This document shows, in pieces, positions 1-8,359 of a DNA stretch of 64,000 nt (within the stretch, counting starts at the first letter, position 1; each line of letters begins with the position of its first letter). The position numbers were made by a program, and so were the translations under genes. Below the pieces are notes generated by a model, which saw only the letters and a list, made by a program, of their open reading frames with translations, was not told the origin of the DNA and made no database searches. This DNA comes from DAOTWY01 sp003696565 (GTDB lineage: Bacteria; Chloroflexota; Anaerolineae; Aggregatilineales; Phototrophicaceae), in contig DAOTWY010000038.1 in the NCBI GenBank assembly GCA_034435635.1, forward strand, positions 62,001 through 126,000. The letters run 5' to 3'.

Positions 1-161
1 GGCGCGTTATCAATATCTTCATAGTTCATCTTTTGTGCTTTACCATACAGACCCAGCACCTTTGTAATGGCAGCGGTCAGCGTGGTCTTGCCATGGTCAA
101 CGTGACCAATTGTACCGATGTTTACATGGGGTTTGCTACGGTCGAATTTTCCTTTAGCCAT
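1..161 (-). CDS. tuf: Elongation factor Tu, N-terminal part (cut by window edge)
   Basis: This is the first ~53 residues of EF-Tu, the GTPase that brings aminoacyl-tRNA to the ribosome. The gene runs off the left edge. Reading the minus strand from the ATG at 161 gives MAKGKFDRSKPHVNIGTIGH followed by VDHGKTTLTAAITKVLG, so the G1/P-loop motif GHVDHGKT is intact. It is the last visible gene of a str operon (rpsL-rpsG-fusA-tuf), 70 bases downstream of fusA. The identity is certain; the C-terminal domains cannot be seen. Confidence 0.97.
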   Translation of the reverse strand, partial: MAKGKFDRSKPHVNIGTIGHVDHGKTTLTAAITKVLGLYGKAQKMNYEDIDNA

Positions 162-231
162 TGTTCATTCAGTCCTTTATCTCAACTTTCACACGATTTA
201 AGGGTTTATACCAACGCCGGAGGGGTGCGGG

Positions 232-2361
232 TTAGCGCGCCCCTTTCTTAACCTCTTCGGCAATACTATCCGGCGCAATCGTATACTTATCAAATACCAT
301 TGTAAAGTTACCACGTCCCTGGGTAATATTCCGCAAATGCGTGGCATAACCAAACATTTCACCAAGCGGCACCTGTGCAGTGATAGTGCTGACACCAACA
401 CCACGCGGTTGCATCCCCTGGATGATGCCACGACGAGATGAAAGATCACCTACAACCGCCCCGGTATAATCATCCGGCACAACCACCTCAACCTTCATGG
501 ATGGTTCCAAAATTGCTGGACCAGCCTTTGGCACAGCTTCCTTCAGTGCCATTGAACCAGCGATCTTAAACGCAATTTCGCTGGAGTCAACTTCATGATA
601 GCTACCATCTACCAGGCGTGCCTTCACATTTACCACTGGATACCCAGCGATAACACCCGCCTGCATCGCTTCACGAATACCGTTTTCCGTCGGACGGATA
701 AATTCACGCGGGATCGCCCCACCCTTAATTTCATCAACAAACAACAATTCATTGTCGCCAGCGCGTTTTTTGTTATCTTGTTGCTTGAGGAGTTCGCGAT
801 CTTCATCGGTCATCGGTTCAAATTCCAGCACCACGCGCGCGTATTGACCAGACCCACCCGTTTGCCGCTTAAAAATAACATCGACACGGGTTGAGCGTGT
901 GATGGTTTCACGATAAGCAACACGTGGACGACCAACGGTTGCCTCTACGCCATATTCACGCATCATGCGATCAACCAACACCTCAAGGTGTAGCTCACCC
1001 ATCCCTTTGATCTTGGTCTGTCCAAGCTGATCATCAACTTCCACTTTGAAGGTTGGGTCTTCTTCTGCTAATTTGCGCAGTGCCACACCCATTTTATCTT
1101 GATCAGCCTTACTGTTTGGTTCAACAGCGACTTCAATCACTGGTTCTGGGAAGGTAATGTTTTCCAGAACAATCGGTGCTTCTGGTGCTGCTAAGGTTTC
1201 CCCGGTAAAGGTTTCTTTTAAACCGATAATCGCAGCAATGTCACCGGCACGGACTTCATCCACATCTTCACGACGATCCGCAAACATGCGCACAATACGC
1301 CCAATCCGTTCACGTTTACCCTGTGTGGTGTTCTGGACAGTTGTACCGGAACGCAACACACCGGAGTAAACACGAGTGAATGCCAAGCGACCATATGGAT
1401 CAGAAACAATCTTAAAGACCAAAGCCGCTAGGGGTTCATCATCACTAGCGTGGCGAACCAGCTCTTCACCGGTTTTGGGGTCTTCTCCAACAACTGGCGG
1501 AATATCCAACGGAGATGGGAGTAAATCTACCACACGGTCAAGCATCATCTGAACACCTTTGTTCTTTAATGCAGAGCCGCATAGCACGGGTTGAATCTTG
1601 CCAGCAATGGTTGCAGCACGCAGCGCGCCCATTAATTCCTCATCGGTAATTTCTTCTTCCATGAGGTACTTTTCTGTCAAGTATTCATCATTTTCGATGA
1701 TTAACTCAATCATTTCGGCGCGTTCGGTTTCGGCTGCTTCACGATGACTTTCTGGGATGGGATGACGCTCAATAGCTGTTCCCAGGTCATCGCCATAGGT
1801 CACTAGTTCCATCTTCAGCAGGTCAATGATGCCAGCGAATTCATCGCCTTCCCCATAAGGAATTTGAATTTTAACCGGGTTGCCATTGACACGCTCTTTA
1901 ATCATATCCACGCAGCGTTGGAAGTTTGCGCCAGTACGATCCATCTTGTTGACGAAGCAAATACGTGGAACTTTGTATTGATCTGCCTGCCGCCAAACTG
2001 TTTCGGACTGTGGCTCAACACCAGCCACGCCATCAAACACCACCACACCACCATCCAACACACGCAAACTACGCTGAACTTCGGCTGTAAAGTCCACGTG
2101 CCCCGGTGTGTCAATGATGTTGATTTGGTGCCCTGCCCATGATGCCGTTACTGCTGCCGATGTAATGGTGATACCGCGTTCGCGTTCTTGTTCCATATAA
2201 TCGGTTGTGGCTGCACCATCGTGTACTTCACCAATCCGGTGAACCATACCGGTGTAGTACAAAATACGTTCAGTTGTTGTGGTTTTACCGGCATCAATAT
2301 GGGCAATGATACCGATATTACGCACTTTGCTTAGGTCAAATTTGTTGGTCTTTTTTGCCAT
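232..2361 (-). CDS. fusA: Elongation factor G
   Basis: EF-G is the cytoplasmic GTPase that drives ribosomal translocation and, with RRF, ribosome recycling. The 709-residue length is normal for the family. The GTPase motifs are visible in order near the N terminus: AHIDAGKT (G1), RGITI (G2), DTPGH (G3) and NKMD (G4), with GSALKNKG as the G5 region. Domains II to V follow, including the conserved GMGELHLE of domain III and the C-terminal PLGEMFGYATHLR segment. The gene sits 46 bases after rpsG in the str operon and is expected to be expressed from the strong promoter upstream of rpsL. Nothing in the sequence is odd. Confidence 0.98.
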   Translation of the reverse strand: MAKKTNKFDLSKVRNIGIIAHIDAGKTTTTERILYYTGMVHRIGEVHDGAATTDYMEQERERGITITSAAVTASWAGHQINIIDTPGHVDFTAEVQRSLRVLDGGVVVFDGVAGVEPQSETVWRQADQYKVPRICFVNKMDRTGANFQRCVDMIKERVNGNPVKIQIPYGEGDEFAGIIDLLKMELVTYGDDLGTAIERHPIPESHREAAETERAEMIELIIENDEYLTEKYLMEEEITDEELMGALRAATIAGKIQPVLCGSALKNKGVQMMLDRVVDLLPSPLDIPPVVGEDPKTGEELVRHASDDEPLAALVFKIVSDPYGRLAFTRVYSGVLRSGTTVQNTTQGKRERIGRIVRMFADRREDVDEVRAGDIAAIIGLKETFTGETLAAPEAPIVLENITFPEPVIEVAVEPNSKADQDKMGVALRKLAEEDPTFKVEVDDQLGQTKIKGMGELHLEVLVDRMMREYGVEATVGRPRVAYRETITRSTRVDVIFKRQTGGSGQYARVVLEFEPMTDEDRELLKQQDNKKRAGDNELLFVDEIKGGAIPREFIRPTENGIREAMQAGVIAGYPVVNVKARLVDGSYHEVDSSEIAFKIAGSMALKEAVPKAGPAILEPSMKVEVVVPDDYTGAVVGDLSSRRGIIQGMQPRGVGVSTITAQVPLGEMFGYATHLRNITQGRGNFTMVFDKYTIAPDSIAEEVKKGAR

Positions 2362-2407
2362 TGGTTTTACTGGTTTTCCTCGTGTGATCTTTGGAATGGT
2401 CGGTCAT

Positions 2408-2878
2408 TTAGCGGAAGTGTGCAAATGCCCGGTTCGCTTCTGCCATCCGATGGGTATCATCCTTCTTCTTGACGGATGCACCTTGCCCCTCGGCGGCGTC
2501 CATTAATTCAGCTGCCAGTTTATTAGACATCCCACGTCCGCCACGTGTGCGGGCATTCTGTAAAATCCAGCGCATAGCCAACGGGATGCCACGCCGATCA
2601 CGGTCAACTTCAATCGGCACCTGATAGGTTGACCCACCCACACGACGAGGCTTAACCTCAACCGACGGGGTGACATTACGTAACGCCTGTTCAAAGACTT
2701 CCAACGGGTTCTTTTTGGTGCGTTCTTCAATAATATCAAATGCTTGATACATAATCCGTTGGGCTGTACTTTTCTTACCGCCGTACATCATGCGGTTGAT
2801 GAACATCGCCACATGCACACTGTTGTATTTGTTGTCCGGCGGAATCTGACGCTTAGGTGGACTTTTTCTTCTTGGCAT
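2408..2878 (-). CDS. rpsG: 30S ribosomal protein S7
   Basis: S7 nucleates folding of the 3' domain of 16S rRNA in the 30S subunit. The 156-residue length and the opening MPRRKSPPKRQIPPD, followed by the conserved FINRMMYGGKKSTA and NVTPSVEVKPRRVGGSTYQV segments, are typical. It lies 16 bases downstream of rpsL and 46 bases before fusA, the standard str operon order. In other bacteria S7 can repress its own operon through the rpsL-rpsG intercistronic RNA; here that gap is too short to show the structure. Confidence 0.97.
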   Translation of the reverse strand: MPRRKSPPKRQIPPDNKYNSVHVAMFINRMMYGGKKSTAQRIMYQAFDIIEERTKKNPLEVFEQALRNVTPSVEVKPRRVGGSTYQVPIEVDRDRRGIPLAMRWILQNARTRGGRGMSNKLAAELMDAAEGQGASVKKKDDTHRMAEANRAFAHFR

Positions 2879-2894
2879 GAACTCTAACCTCTAT

Positions 2895-3314
2895 TTAATT
2901 CTTAGGACGCTTGGTACCGTATTTACTACGACCTTGTTTGCGCTTGTTCACACCGTCGGCATCAAGCGTGCCACGGACAATGTGATAACGCACACCGGGT
3001 AAGTCCTTCACACGACCACCACGCACCAAAACAACACTGTGTTCTTGCAGGCTGTGACCTTCCCCTGGGATATAAGCTGTCACTTCAATCCCATTGGTTA
3101 GGCGGACACGCGCCACCTTACGCAAAGCGGAATTGGGCTTCTTTGGGGTCATGGTCCTGACTTGTGTACACACACCGCGTTTAGCCGGTGCGCCCTTTGG
3201 ACGACGAGTACGCTTTTGGGTGTAAGCGTTGAGAGTGTACTGAAGCGCAGGCGCTTTAGTCTTCTTCTTCTTTGTCTTGCGACCCTTGCGTACCAACTGG
3301 TTGATGGTAGGCAT
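2895..3314 (-). CDS. rpsL: 30S ribosomal protein S12
   Basis: S12 is the decoding-centre protein that monitors codon-anticodon pairing. The start is the ATG at 3314, giving a 139-residue protein beginning MPTINQLVRKGRK. A GGAG Shine-Dalgarno lies at 3321-3324, so the in-frame TTG at 3326, which overlaps it, is rejected. The conserved TPKKPNSALRK loop, where streptomycin-resistance substitutions occur in other bacteria, carries the usual sensitive-type lysine. First gene of the str operon. Confidence 0.97.
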   Translation of the reverse strand: MPTINQLVRKGRKTKKKKTKAPALQYTLNAYTQKRTRRPKGAPAKRGVCTQVRTMTPKKPNSALRKVARVRLTNGIEVTAYIPGEGHSLQEHSVVLVRGGRVKDLPGVRYHIVRGTLDADGVNKRKQGRSKYGTKRPKN

Positions 3315-3504
3315 AAAACTCTCCAAAATAACTCACCTGTTTTTAGGCACGAAAACAGGCGTAAATAAACCTATATACGCCTGTATATTGCTTGCCCAAC
3401 GGCGAGCCACCTGCAAGATTGCAAAGCGCTTTCGCCATTACTTCATCAATTCAATACAGCATTGCCTCAATATGAGGATGTGTACTGCGGTTTATTGGTG
3501 TGTT

Positions 3505-3533
3505 ATACTATCATTCCATAGCGTAACTGTCAA
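3505..3533 (-). promoter_or_regulatory. Sigma-70 promoter of the str operon
   Basis: On the minus strand there is a perfect -35 TTGACA (3533-3528), a 17-base spacer and a -10 TAGTAT (3510-3505). It lies about 190 bases upstream of rpsL, leaving a long untranslated leader, and just after the end of the FHA gene. Near-consensus strength fits a ribosomal protein operon. Confidence 0.8.
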
Positions 3534-3569
3534 GGGATGCAATAGCTAAATTGCCTAAAAAATTTTATG

Positions 3570-4439
3570 CTATTTATCCTGTGTGGTCAAAATTTTGCTA
3601 AAGCTACGCACCAACTCATCAATTCCAATCGGTTTGGTCAAAAAAACATCCGCACCGGCTTCCATCGCCTGCCCCATCTGATAGCCGCCGGTTGTCCCAC
3701 TGACGACAATAATCGGTGATGTTTTATGCTGAGCATAGCTGCGAATATAGCTCACTAATTCTAACCCGCTACGGTCTTCTAACATAATTTCAGTTAAGGT
3801 TGCAAATGGCTGGATTTCATCAAACAGCATGATGGCTTTTGTGACGTTATCCGCCCAACTGGTAACAAACCCAGCTTGATCCAACACCGACCCTAAAGCG
3901 TTTGCCACATGATGATCGCCTTCCACAATCAGCACTTTTTGCCCGTTACCAACTTTGGGAATCACCACTTCATGAAAAGCGGTATCGTATTTTTCATGGC
4001 TGCTGGGTGTAATCACAAAAAAAACTTGAAATTTTAATTTGCCGAAAGCAAGTGTATCGCCATGCCTTAAACGATAATCTTTATCTGGCTCTAACCGCCC
4101 ATCATTAATAAATGTCCCATTGGAACTATGTAAATCTCGCACAGTGACTCGGCTATTACGAGCATAAATCATGGCGTGTTTACGAGAAACACCCAGATCA
4201 TAAGCATGATACGGCTCTAAATCAATATCCGGCTTGCTAGTCGATTGATCGCCACGCCCAATGACCATTGACTCACGCACTTGAACTTGAAGAACGGAAG
4301 CCGTACCAACAATGCGCAGTTCCATCACCCAGGGGATGGCATAATCCAAAGGACCCGTTCCACTCACTGGCGGGACATAATCAACACTCTCTAAATCAAA
4401 GCGTCGTGTATGTTTGATTTTGCGTTGCTCATTACTCAA
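3570..4439 (-). CDS. FHA domain plus degenerate response-regulator receiver protein
   Basis: This 289-residue cytoplasmic signalling protein has an FHA domain (about residues 45-140), which binds phosphothreonine, followed by a receiver domain (about 167-285). FHA hallmarks are visible: IGRGDQ at 60-65, SRKHA at 85-89 and SSNGTFIN at 105-112. In the receiver the switch Ser247 and the conserved Lys269 are present, but the phospho-acceptor position in LTEIMLEDRSG is Glu217 instead of Asp, and the usual acidic pair is Glu173/Asp175. It therefore probably cannot be phosphorylated normally and may be locked in one state. The start is a TTG at 4439 preceded by GGGG. No kinase is adjacent. The target is unknown. 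Confidence 0.85.
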   Translation of the reverse strand: MSNEQRKIKHTRRFDLESVDYVPPVSGTGPLDYAIPWVMELRIVGTASVLQVQVRESMVIGRGDQSTSKPDIDLEPYHAYDLGVSRKHAMIYARNSRVTVRDLHSSNGTFINDGRLEPDKDYRLRHGDTLAFGKLKFQVFFVITPSSHEKYDTAFHEVVIPKVGNGQKVLIVEGDHHVANALGSVLDQAGFVTSWADNVTKAIMLFDEIQPFATLTEIMLEDRSGLELVSYIRSYAQHKTSPIIVVSGTTGGYQMGQAMEAGADVFLTKPIGIDELVRSFSKILTTQDK

Positions 4440-4523
4440 AACAAATTACCCCAAATCATTCACTGCCGATGTAAATGTATCCATATCATACTTCAGTTTT
4501 AAGCACATATGGTTGAAAATGTT

Positions 4524-4555
4524 AAAAACCCCGGACAAATTGCCCAGGGTTTTTT
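4524..4555. terminator. Bidirectional intrinsic terminator
   Basis: An 8-bp stem, AAAAACCC (4524-4531) with GGGTTTTT (4547-4554), encloses a 15-base loop and ends in a T run in both directions. It lies just downstream of the acyl-CoA dehydrogenase stop codon on the minus strand and separates it from the FHA gene. Confidence 0.75.
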
Positions 4556-4580
4556 GATCACATCCACAAAAATTATGAGC

Positions 4581-5762
4581 TTATTTCTTACCGCGATACA
4601 ATTCCCGAACGATAATATTCCGTTGAATTTCACTCGTTCCTTCATAAATTTGGAAAATTTTAACATCACGCAGCAGTTTTTCCACTGGGTATTCTTTCAT
4701 ATAACCGTACCCACCAAAAATCTGTACAGCATCAACTGCTGCTTTGGTTGCCATATCTGCGGCAAACGCCTTAGCAAACGCCGGGAACATTGGGTTGTTG
4801 ATGCCGTTATCCACCGCCCAGGCAGCTTGCCAAACCAACAAGCGCGAGGCTTCATAATTGATCGCCATATCCGCCAATTTATGACCGATCGCCTGATGTT
4901 GCGCAATAGGCACACCAAATGCTTCGCGTTCACCAGCATATTTGGTGGCTTCCTCTAAAGCGCGCCGTTGTAACCCCACTGCACCAGCAGCTACACCGGG
5001 ACGGCTGTGATCAAACACACTCATCGCCAAATAGAAGCCCTGCCCTAATTGACCAATCATGTTTTCTTCTGGCACTTCTACGTTTTCAAACACGATTTCC
5101 GCAGTATCAGAAGCACGTTGCCCAATTTTATCGAACTTCTTCCCTACACTAACACCTGGTGTGTTACGATCCACAACAAAGCATGTTAAACCACGATGTC
5201 CAGCAGAAGGGTCTGTCTTGGCAAAGACTGTAAAGAAATGGGCATGAGAAGCATTGGTAATAAACGTCTTGCTCCCATTGATAACCCACTTGGCACCTTT
5301 CTTTTCTGCACGGGTCTCCATACCAACCACGTTTGAGCCAGCTGCCGCTTCCGTTACCCCGTAGGATACAAATTCCCGATTTCCCATCAGGCGATCGCCT
5401 AACCAATATTCTTTTTGTTTTTCATTCCCAGCAAGGATAATTGGCAAAGCACCTAAGTTATTTGTGCTGATGCTGGTGCTGATCCCAGAGCAGCCATAGG
5501 CGAGTTCCTCACCAACTAAACACTCTTCTAAAATTGAGGCACCAACTCCACCATAAGCCTCTGGAATGTTCATATTGACCAAACCAAGATCAAACGCTTT
5601 ATCAAAAATTTCTTTTGGGAATTTTGCTTCGCGGTCATGCTCTTCTGCAACGGGGATAATCTCCTCACGTGTAAAATCCCGCGCCATTTTTTGGAGCATC
5701 TGCTGCTCTTCTGTCAAAGCAAAGCTAACACCTATATTTAAATCTTTTGCTGCCTGAACCAT
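4581..5762 (-). CDS. Acyl-CoA dehydrogenase
   Basis: This 393-residue flavoenzyme should oxidise acyl-CoA to 2-enoyl-CoA with electrons passed to ETF, in fatty-acid or branched-chain amino-acid breakdown. Family features are: N-terminal helices beginning FALTEEQQMLQKMARDF, a flavin-contact segment YGVTEAAAGSNV (the family usually has TEPxAGSD), and the C-terminal YGGYGYMKEYPVEKLLRD and IYEGTSEIQRN motifs. The Glu in IYEGTSEIQ is at the catalytic base position of the short/medium-chain group. Length is normal. It appears to be transcribed alone and ends at a terminator. The substrate chain length cannot be read from the sequence. Confidence 0.93.
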   Translation of the reverse strand: MVQAAKDLNIGVSFALTEEQQMLQKMARDFTREEIIPVAEEHDREAKFPKEIFDKAFDLGLVNMNIPEAYGGVGASILEECLVGEELAYGCSGISTSISTNNLGALPIILAGNEKQKEYWLGDRLMGNREFVSYGVTEAAAGSNVVGMETRAEKKGAKWVINGSKTFITNASHAHFFTVFAKTDPSAGHRGLTCFVVDRNTPGVSVGKKFDKIGQRASDTAEIVFENVEVPEENMIGQLGQGFYLAMSVFDHSRPGVAAGAVGLQRRALEEATKYAGEREAFGVPIAQHQAIGHKLADMAINYEASRLLVWQAAWAVDNGINNPMFPAFAKAFAADMATKAAVDAVQIFGGYGYMKEYPVEKLLRDVKIFQIYEGTSEIQRNIIVRELYRGKK

Positions 5763-5841
5763 AATTTAACGACTCCATTTTATTTTGTAATTTAACGTTC
5801 ATTTGATTATAACACTAATTGTCAAGCATCTGCAAAAAATT

Positions 5842-5871
5842 AAAAAGGCACTTATTTTTCTGTGCCTTTTT
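5842..5871 (-). terminator. Intrinsic terminator after the FAD oxidoreductase gene
   Basis: A perfect 10-bp stem, AAAAAGGCAC (5842-5851) with GTGCCTTTTT (5862-5871), closes a 10-base loop. On the minus strand the hairpin lies 23 bases past the stop of the gene at 5895 and ends in a T run. Confidence 0.85.
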
Positions 5872-5894
5872 AATAAATTCCACTCAATGTTTTT

Positions 5895-6905
5895 TTATTT
5901 TGATAGCTGAGCTATCATCTGCTGCCCCGCCGCCAAACCAGAAAGCACAGCCCCTTCTACACGCGGACCACCAAAAGCATCACCAGCAAAGATCAACGGT
6001 GGGGAGTAATCCGCTACCATACATCTTTCATGATATGTGACTAACGGGCGCGAATAACGCCACCGTTTCAATTGTGCCTCTTTGAATTCAACATCTTGAT
6101 CAACATATAGCATTAAATCCGTTTTAAGCGCATTGAGGATGCGATACTCCGGCGCGTTCCACATTTGCCGGCTATATTGTTCCCCTGCCTGAACGGTGAT
6201 TAACGTTGCCTCTGGCGAAATGCCTTTCTGTTGGTTATCCGCAATCCACACAATATTAGAGTTACGTCTCTGCACTGCGCCCGGTTGTGGCAATGTCACC
6301 CGTCCTTCAATCCAGAATAAACCACATAAGCACATCGCATAAGTAATCTTGGCAAGTTCTATGAAATCCGGTTCGGATAAGAATGTCGCCCCAGCATCCA
6401 TTAAATCTAGTGACTGTGGCACAGGTGAGGTTAAAATAAGCCCCTGGCTAGTATAAAGATCACCATTATCATCCTGCACAATCCATCCTTGTTCATCCCC
6501 GGTTACAGAGACTAGGTAAGTGTCTGTTTGCACATTTTTAAGCGAGGCAGCCAAATGCTTAGGGAGTTTGTTCATCCCTCCATGCACCGCATAACGTGGA
6601 TGCCCATCTTGTGGTTCAGGCACTAAGCTACCATCACTAAAACCCATCGACCAAACATAGACGATATTTTCATCAATCCAGCGGTCAACATATTGCTGAA
6701 AAACGGGTTCACGTGCTGTAAAAAACTGTGCGCCATGATCCGCAACGCCGTGCCCAATACGGCGCGTTGCCATCCTCCCCCCCACACTTTTTGCTTTATC
6801 CAACACTAACACAGAATAACCAGCATCTTCCAGGACATGTGCCGCCATCAAGCCAGACATGCCTGCCCCTACAATAATCACATCAGCACTCGCGTTATTG
6901 TTCAT
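5895..6905 (-). CDS. Renalase-like FAD-dependent oxidoreductase
   Basis: This 336-residue protein has an N-terminal Rossmann dinucleotide site, VIIVGAGMSGLMAA (residues 9-22), the following VLDKAKSVGGRMATRR segment, and a C-terminal FAD contact FAGDAFGGPRVEGAVLSG. This arrangement fits the NAD/FAD-dependent oxidoreductase family related to renalase and amine oxidases. The substrate is not evident. The ATG at 6905 has no good Shine-Dalgarno of its own; a strong one (GAAAGGAG, minus strand, 6960-6953) lies about 50 bases upstream, ahead of a possible 10-codon leader ORF. A terminator follows the gene. Confidence 0.85.
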   Translation of the reverse strand: MNNNASADVIIVGAGMSGLMAAHVLEDAGYSVLVLDKAKSVGGRMATRRIGHGVADHGAQFFTAREPVFQQYVDRWIDENIVYVWSMGFSDGSLVPEPQDGHPRYAVHGGMNKLPKHLAASLKNVQTDTYLVSVTGDEQGWIVQDDNGDLYTSQGLILTSPVPQSLDLMDAGATFLSEPDFIELAKITYAMCLCGLFWIEGRVTLPQPGAVQRRNSNIVWIADNQQKGISPEATLITVQAGEQYSRQMWNAPEYRILNALKTDLMLYVDQDVEFKEAQLKRWRYSRPLVTYHERCMVADYSPPLIFAGDAFGGPRVEGAVLSGLAAGQQMIAQLSK

Positions 6906-6910
6906 CAGAA

Positions 6911-6943
6911 TTACGACAAAACCATCGTATGAACCGATGGCAA
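6911..6943 (-). CDS. Possible 10-residue leader peptide upstream of the FAD oxidoreductase gene
   Basis: A TTG codon at 6943, 9 bases after a strong GGAG, opens a frame encoding MPSVHTMVLS and stopping at TAA 6913-6911. The stop lies 5 bases before the ATG of the downstream gene. The leader RNA also contains a 6-bp hairpin (CCATCG with CGATGG, 6922-6940). The arrangement suggests translational coupling, but it rests only on the displaced Shine-Dalgarno and could be chance. Confidence 0.3.
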   Translation of the reverse strand: MPSVHTMVLS

Positions 6944-6997
6944 AAGTCGCTTCTCCTTTCTTTTGATTTTTAAAAACAAATCGCGTAGGTTAACCGC

Positions 6998-7020
6998 CAA
7001 AGATATAAAATATATCTTTG
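6998..7020. repeat. Perfect AT-rich palindrome in the FAD gene/tmRNA intergenic region
   Basis: Ten base pairs, CAAAGATATA (6998-7007) and TATATCTTTG (7011-7020), flank AAA. It lies about 95 bases upstream of the FAD oxidoreductase start and about 85 bases upstream of the tmRNA promoter. It may be an operator; no regulator gene is next to it. Confidence 0.4.
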
Positions 7021-7105
7021 TGAATTCCAAAAGCAGTGTATCGAATGATTATTACTATCCTACTCACCATATTTAATCAACTATTATAACTATAACGCAA
7101 AACTA

Positions 7106-7134
7106 TATACAGATTAAGCAAAATTTGTTATAAT
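7106..7134 (+). promoter_or_regulatory. Promoter of the tmRNA gene
   Basis: A perfect -10 TATAAT (7129-7134) lies 17 bases after a weaker -35 TATACA (7106-7111). The -10 ends 10 bases before the first base of the mature tmRNA, so transcription should begin at or just before the 5' end. Confidence 0.75.
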
Positions 7135-7144
7135 TTAAACAAAT

Positions 7145-7540
7145 GGGAGTGATTTTGGCTTCGACACGGGAGGCTGAGGTCACATTGCAAGCCGCAGAGT
7201 CTGGCTGCGTTAACAACAGGCTAGCACTATAGGTGCCAACAATAACCAACCGGCTTACGCTTACGCCGCCTAATTCCGGCGTAGCCTAAGTCGCTAGACC
7301 TGCGAGTGTCTAGCCGTCTGCCCCATCCGTCACTATCCGGGTGGTTTGGCGGGCGTCATAAAAGATAGTGTGCAGCCTTGCCTACGCCGATAAAGCTTGG
7401 CGAAGAGACCATCGGCTAGCAGTTGGCGTACCGTGTTGATTGGGGCTACCAACTGCGAAATCCTAACAATCAACTAAGCTTGTAGACGTGTGGCATCGAA
7501 TCTCGTGGACCCCGGTTCGAACCCGGGCACTTCCACACCA
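7145..7540 (+). ncRNA. ssrA: Transfer-messenger RNA (tmRNA)
   Basis: tmRNA rescues stalled ribosomes by adding a degradation tag. The 5' end GGGAGTGATTTTGGCTTCGA pairs with CACTTCC at 7528-7534 to make the 7-bp acceptor stem (one G-U). The T arm CCCGG-TTCGAAC-CCGGG precedes it. The tag frame starts at the resume codon GCC (7235-7237) and reads ANNNQPAYAYAA, with a TAA stop (7271-7273) inside a hairpin. The end YAYAA differs from the common ALAA. After the acceptor stem the DNA reads ACACCA, two bases longer than the usual ACCA, so the exact mature 3' end (7535-7540) is uncertain. Confidence 0.97.
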
Positions 7541-7576
7541 GACCTTACCCAACTTGAGGTAAGGTCATTCTATTTC
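7541..7576 (+). terminator. Terminator hairpin of tmRNA
   Basis: A perfect 9-bp stem, GACCTTACC (7541-7549) with GGTAAGGTC (7558-7566), starts directly after the encoded CCA and is followed by ATTCTATTTC. The T run is imperfect, so some read-through into the lipoprotein gene is possible. Confidence 0.65.
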
Positions 7577-7600
7577 ACAAACTCACAAGACGACTCAATT

Positions 7601-8359
7601 ATGCTGCGATATATCCCCATTGTTTTTTTATTAATTTTAGGCGCATGCGCTGCCCCAGGCACGCAGCAGCAAACCCTGGTTGCACACCAAACATTTGTAG
7701 CCACAGAACAAGAGCGCATTGCCCAGGTTGGCACCGTTGAATATGAGCGATTACTCGTCACACTCGAATATTCTCAAACACAGGTTGCCCGTGCCCTTAA
7801 CCAACAAAACGCCATGATTTCGACATTAGAGGCACGCGGGTTTGTCGTCAACATTTTACCCGTGCAAGCTGCAGCACCCACACCTACTCCGCCCCTAACC
7901 ACCACCACACCAAATGATGAAGCCCAACCAACCGCCACTCCCCAATTGGTTATTACACCTTTTTTTACACCTCAGCCAGCACAACCCACTATCACCAATG
8001 CTGATGTTCCGTCTAGTCCTTTGTCTGACTTTGTTATGGCAAGCAGTGTTGGGGCGGACGATTGTGCCCAATCCATTACCAATCAATTTAGTCCTCAAAC
8101 GGCTGAAATTTATGTCGTTGCACGGGCACACAACACCCGCGCCGGCACGCAGTTCCTTTCACGCTGGTTTAATCAAGATACGGGTGAAGAACTCGCTGCT
8201 TTTGATTTTACGCCCGATTTTGCAATTGACGATGCCTGCATTTGGTTTTATGCCACAGCGGATGATTTCCCTTTCAACGCGGGTAATTATGCCGTTGTAT
8301 TAGAAGTCAATGGGCAACCCGTAAGTGATCCAATTCCGTTTGTTATCACCGCTCCATAA
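7601..8359 (+). CDS. Lipoprotein of unknown function
   Basis: This 252-residue protein begins MLRYIPIVFLLILGACAAPG, a lipoprotein signal peptide with lipobox LGAC (lipidated Cys16). An upstream in-frame start at 7490 would lie inside tmRNA and is rejected. After the signal come a helical part with many Gln/Thr (about 20-85), a Pro/Thr-rich linker (about 90-135) and a C-terminal beta-rich domain (about 145-252) of unrecognised family. It is expected to be anchored on the outer face of the cytoplasmic membrane. I do not recognise a function. Confidence 0.75.
   Translation: MLRYIPIVFLLILGACAAPGTQQQTLVAHQTFVATEQERIAQVGTVEYERLLVTLEYSQTQVARALNQQNAMISTLEARGFVVNILPVQAAAPTPTPPLTTTTPNDEAQPTATPQLVITPFFTPQPAQPTITNADVPSSPLSDFVMASSVGADDCAQSITNQFSPQTAEIYVVARAHNTRAGTQFLSRWFNQDTGEELAAFDFTPDFAIDDACIWFYATADDFPFNAGNYAVVLEVNGQPVSDPIPFVITAP

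Noticed and set aside
4509..4958. Plus-strand frame of 149 codons
   Set aside because: It lies opposite the acyl-CoA dehydrogenase gene, has no Shine-Dalgarno and no recognisable domain. The antisense frame is a shadow of the real gene's codon use.
4581..6905. Fatty-acid oxidation operon
   Set aside because: The acyl-CoA dehydrogenase and FAD oxidoreductase are separated by a strong terminator and no other beta-oxidation genes are nearby.
7480..7540. Separate tRNA gene at the end of tmRNA
   Set aside because: The T arm and acceptor end pair with the tmRNA 5' end about 390 bases away; there is no anticodon arm.
7490..7600. N-terminal extension of the lipoprotein frame into tmRNA
   Set aside because: The extension would be translated from the tmRNA 3' part. 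The signal peptide starting at 7601 is complete without it.
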